A DNA stretch of 64,000 bases from contig NZ_CP031557.1 in NCBI RefSeq assembly GCF_003403075.1, positions 3,906,001-3,970,000 of the forward strand. Reading direction: 5' to 3'. Source of the stretch: Flavobacterium psychrotrophum (GTDB lineage: Bacteria; Bacteroidota; Bacteroidia; Flavobacteriales; Flavobacteriaceae). Positions 61,627-64,000 of the stretch are shown piece by piece (position 1 is the first letter of the stretch; each line of letters starts with the position of its first letter). The translations under genes and the position numbers were made by a program. The notes under the pieces were generated by a model. It was not told the DNA's origin. It saw only the letters and a program-made list of their open reading frames with translations, and searched no databases.

Positions 61627-61764
61627 AACCACATAGGTACAATAGTTTTCATAGCTATTTATTATACCCAACACAGGCAACATAGCTTATGTTTGAGGCA
61701 TAGCCTCAATCTATCCCGATTACATAGAAAGCATTATTCTCTTAAGCTATGTATCTATATGGTT
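61627..61764. repeat. palindromic element with imperfect 15-bp ends and a central hairpin
   Basis: AACCACATAGGTACA (61627-61641) matches the inverse of TGTATCTATATGGTT (61750-61764) at 13 of 15 positions. A perfect central hairpin TTGAGGC-ATA-GCCTCAA lies at 61693-61709. The segment has several CATAG/CTATG repeats and no ORF, and fills most of the 245-base gap upstream of the Ig-like lipoprotein. Confidence 0.6.
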
Positions 61765-61783
61765 TCAAATATTCAGACATTAT

Positions 61784-62467
61784 TTAGCTTTGGGCATACG
61801 CCATGGTTACTATACTGAGCTTAGCTCCGGGAATTTGCAGCAGCAGCTTTCCGCAAGCCTCCAGTGTAGCACCGGTAGTAATAACGTCATCTATAAGCAA
61901 AAAGTGTTTACCGTTATCAGCCTCCGTGTGGTTTACGGCAAAAGCACTGTTTATAATGGCAGCGCGCATTTCGCGGTTCTTTTTGGTTTGGGTTTTAGTG
62001 TAGTTAGCACGCACTAAGATATCCTCATTATAGGGAATGCCCAGCCCCGTTGCTATTTCCTGTCCAAAGAGCGTAACCTGGTTATAGCCACGTTCTCGAA
62101 ATCGCTTTGGGTGCAAGGGTACAGGTATTACATCGGTAACGGTTTGCAAATCGGGCACCTGCTTTAAAAGCGGTGCATACCACTGCCCCATTAGCCTGCC
62201 CACACCTTCTTGCTTGCGGTATTTAAGGTTGTGTATAAGTTCCTGCACCATACCTTCTTTATGAAAGTAAACCAGTGACGATGCGTGTACCAGATCAAGC
62301 CTGCCGTAAAACTTCTGTGCGGTTTCGTTGCCGGGGTTCAGGTAATGCTGTGTAAAAGGCATATCGTGCCGGCATTGGGTACAAACAACATCCTCGCTAT
62401 CGAGCAGCAGGGCATCGCAGCCGTTGCAGGTAAGCGGGTATAAAAGGTTGATGAGGGATTTTAGCAT
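61784..62467 (-). CDS. ComF-family phosphoribosyltransferase-like protein
   Basis: This 227-residue protein has an N-terminal zinc ribbon with C14, C17, C29 and C32 (CNGC, CTQC). A type I phosphoribosyltransferase domain has the PRPP loop FLLIDDVITTGATLEACG (about 193-210) and the earlier PVPLHPKRFRERGYNQ block. ComF supports DNA uptake in competent bacteria and is widespread elsewhere with an unclear role. ATG 62467 is used. The frame's upstream GTG (62485) overlaps the end of the next gene by four bases, so coupling to that gene is possible. Confidence 0.92.
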   Translation of the reverse strand: MLKSLINLLYPLTCNGCDALLLDSEDVVCTQCRHDMPFTQHYLNPGNETAQKFYGRLDLVHASSLVYFHKEGMVQELIHNLKYRKQEGVGRLMGQWYAPLLKQVPDLQTVTDVIPVPLHPKRFRERGYNQVTLFGQEIATGLGIPYNEDILVRANYTKTQTKKNREMRAAIINSAFAVNHTEADNGKHFLLIDDVITTGATLEACGKLLLQIPGAKLSIVTMAYAQS

Positions 62468-62481
62468 GGCAAATATTAAGA

Positions 62482-63183
62482 TCACTTATTGTATTGATCC
62501 AACATATTTCTTCCTATATTAGTAAGCCCCCAAACTTCCTTACCATCGTTTTTCACAAGTTTTTTTATTACTCCATTATTTTGAAGTTCTTGCAGAAAAA
62601 TTTCTAAAAGTTTATAAGGGTATTTTAATTCCTTAGTAATTCCCTGAACTGTCCTAAATTTATAATTGCCACTAAAGCTCATAATAATATCTTTAATAAT
62701 TTCTTTAGGTGGCTTATCATTAAAATCTGACTTTGCTTTAAGTTCAGTAATGTCAATTTCTGATGCTATTCTAACCTCATCTTCTGATTCGGTTTCACTT
62801 GAAATCAGACTATCAATCTTATCTTCGTTTTGCTCAACCTTGTCGAGAGCTGTCTCTGCTTTAGCATTTGTTGATGCTAAATCTTTTAAAATTTTATCTC
62901 CAACAGTATTGATAAATTTATCTGCATAATAACCGGCAACAAAGCAAAAACCAGCAAAGACGAAATAATTTATTGTATCATAATTATCTGTACTTTTAAT
63001 TAGACTACTGGATAGCATATTTAATAACAAGGGAACTAACAACGAAGCACCAAGACTTGTAAAAAAGCTTTTCCAAAAATAACCTTCATTATTCAGGGAA
63101 TTTCCTTTAGTCTTAAAATAATTAGCTAAAGCAGCTAATATGCCTGCACCAAGAATTATTGAGGCTAATATAAATTCGTGCAT
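62482..63183 (-). CDS. three-TM protein with coiled coil and C-terminal winged-helix-like domain (YLATT-like)
   Basis: This 233-residue protein from ATG 63183 (MHEFILASIILGAG) has three membrane helices at about 3-22, 40-58 and 72-90 (block GFCFVAGYYADKFI). A charged coiled-coil linker covers about 97-135. The last 70 residues look like a winged helix: FRTVQGITKELKYPYKLLEIF, then LQNNGVIKKLVKNDGKEVWGLTNIG. The membrane part resembles what I recall as the YEATS-Like-Associating Three-TM (YLATT) domain linked to bacterial conflict or signalling proteins. That is an uncertain recollection. No YEATS partner is adjacent. The gene is more AT-rich than its neighbours. Confidence 0.75.
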   Translation of the reverse strand: MHEFILASIILGAGILAALANYFKTKGNSLNNEGYFWKSFFTSLGASLLVPLLLNMLSSSLIKSTDNYDTINYFVFAGFCFVAGYYADKFINTVGDKILKDLASTNAKAETALDKVEQNEDKIDSLISSETESEDEVRIASEIDITELKAKSDFNDKPPKEIIKDIIMSFSGNYKFRTVQGITKELKYPYKLLEIFLQELQNNGVIKKLVKNDGKEVWGLTNIGRNMLDQYNK

Positions 63184-63293
63184 ATTAAGTATTAAGATTG
63201 GTTCGTTATTCAAAAATAGTAAAAATAACTATGATACTTTCATACGATAATTGAGTCTTAATTTATTTTTTAAAAACTTTGGCTTGGGATTTG

Positions 63294-63301
63294 TAAATTT
63301 G
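63294..63301 (+). promoter_or_regulatory. -7 promoter element (TAAATTTG)
   Basis: TAAATTTG lies 19 bases before ATG 63321. No good -33 match is seen. Confidence 0.45.
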
Positions 63302-63320
63302 CTATTGCAATTATATTACT

Positions 63321-63989
63321 ATGAAATATCTAAGGTTCTTACTGTGCTTAGGCTTCGCAGCCCTGCTTTTTTCTTGCAATGATGATGAAAAAGCCCGTAT
63401 TGCCGAAACCCAGAGGACAATAAAAACAAACGACTCTATATTAAAAGTTATCGCTGCCAACTGGAAGTTTGACTTAGCCCCCCCTACCCCAAAGGTTGCC
63501 GAAAGCATAAACGGCTGGAACGAATGGCAACAGTTTTTAAACGAACTGCACCAAAAACCTACTGGAACACTTGATGCGTATAGGCGTAAAACCAAAATAC
63601 TGGTTACTAAAGCGGACCAGTTGATGAACAACATTCCGCCATTTTTTAATAAGCCGCAAATACGCAGCCGCCTGGCCGTACTGGTTACCCAAACCAGGCA
63701 ACTGTACACGTTTATGAGCATTGAAACCATTCCTGACAAGAAAGTGGTAGGCATCATCAATGCCATTACAGACGACCTGGACAGCACACAAAAGCAGTTT
63801 GACGAGATCATCCGCTTTAGCGAAATACCAAAAGAAGAGGGCGAAGAACAGATGCTGCGCGCCCTTGACACTACACGCCTTGCTAACCCCGATGCGGTTA
63901 TGCCACAAACACAGCCCAACCTTGCAACACCGCAAAACAAATATCAGTCTGGCGGGCATGGTGCAGGCTACATTAAACAGACACATTGA
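63321..63989 (+). CDS. hypothetical lipoprotein
   Basis: This 222-residue protein has a signal peptide and lipobox Cys19 (ALLFSC) followed by an acidic NDDEKARIAE. It is mostly helical (RKTKILVTKADQLMNNIP, RLAVLVTQTRQLYTFMSIETIPDKKVVGIINAI in parts), and its tail is rich in Pro, Gln and Gly. No catalytic motif is recognised. It is complete in the window, ending 11 bases before the edge. A periplasm-facing structural or scaffolding lipoprotein is plausible but unproven. Confidence 0.82.
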   Translation: MKYLRFLLCLGFAALLFSCNDDEKARIAETQRTIKTNDSILKVIAANWKFDLAPPTPKVAESINGWNEWQQFLNELHQKPTGTLDAYRRKTKILVTKADQLMNNIPPFFNKPQIRSRLAVLVTQTRQLYTFMSIETIPDKKVVGIINAITDDLDSTQKQFDEIIRFSEIPKEEGEEQMLRALDTTRLANPDAVMPQTQPNLATPQNKYQSGGHGAGYIKQTH

Positions 63990-64000
63990 AAAACGAAATA

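Overview
The window looks like a chromosomal segment of a member of the Bacteroidota, most likely a Flavobacterium-type organism. This is inferred from three things. Many genes are preceded by the phylum's TAnnTTTG-type -7 promoter element rather than by Shine-Dalgarno sequences. The gene content is typical: a LolCE-like permease, a B-type succinate dehydrogenase, two-component-regulator-like propeller proteins, an OmpA protein with thrombospondin type-3 repeats, and an AddA-like helicase-nuclease. The proteins also look flavobacterial. No rRNA, tRNA, CRISPR array, prophage or intact insertion sequence was recognised.

Layout, left to right. 1-2.7 kb: the tail of a DUF4253-like gene, a small membrane protein, a conserved basic/acidic protein and an APC-family permease. 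2.7-4.1 kb: a 50-codon micro-gene overlapping a 5-formyltetrahydrofolate cyclo-ligase, convergent with lspA. 4.2-10.6 kb: a GbsR/MarR-type regulator followed by a complete RND efflux operon (fusion protein, pump, outer-membrane factor), with a palindrome at the promoter. 10.7-19.7 kb: a degenerate response-regulator receiver, a radical SAM protein, a TfoX-like protein, superoxide dismutase, an AddA-like helicase-nuclease, kbl and an OmpA-family protein. 19.8-22.5 kb: three poorly characterised minus-strand genes.

22.5-30.2 kb is an aromatic amino acid catabolism block on the minus strand. DUF3108, tryptophan 2,3-dioxygenase, an M23 peptidase and pgi are tightly packed and end in one terminator. 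hppD and hmgA lie upstream, and nested palindromic repeats sit between those two. 30.2-34 kb: a palindromic repeat, an AT-rich DUF2971 gene, and an aspartoacylase-like hydrolase overlapping a tandem ABC ATPase with one predicted dead site. 34-41.3 kb: uvrC abutting a patatin/beta-barrel protein, then MATE, LolE-like and rbfA genes. 41.5-45.2 kb: a membrane protein/XRE pair, a propeller protein, methylmalonyl-CoA epimerase and thiL. 45.3-49 kb: the succinate dehydrogenase operon. 49.2-51.7 kb: a ChaN-like protein and an HMG-CoA synthase-like protein.

51.8-58.8 kb is a small beta-glucan-type carbohydrate locus. A membrane-bound propeller/Y_Y_Y/LuxR-HTH regulator is divergent from a GH30-GH3 gene pair that overlaps by one base. 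59-64 kb: an omega-amidase-like nitrilase, a large Ig-like lipoprotein, ComF, a three-TM protein with a cytoplasmic winged-helix-like tail, and a lipoprotein.

Most of the window is ordinary core genome. The more unusual signals are intergenic: several families of dispersed palindromes, a possible small RNA at about 27.3 kb, perfect palindromes at the RND and hppD promoters, and -7 elements only four bases from the start codons of two DNA-repair genes. Two proteins also stand out: the three-TM/winged-helix protein at 62.5-63.2 kb and the asymmetric tandem ABC ATPase at 32.5-34 kb. No complete new system could be demonstrated from sequence alone.
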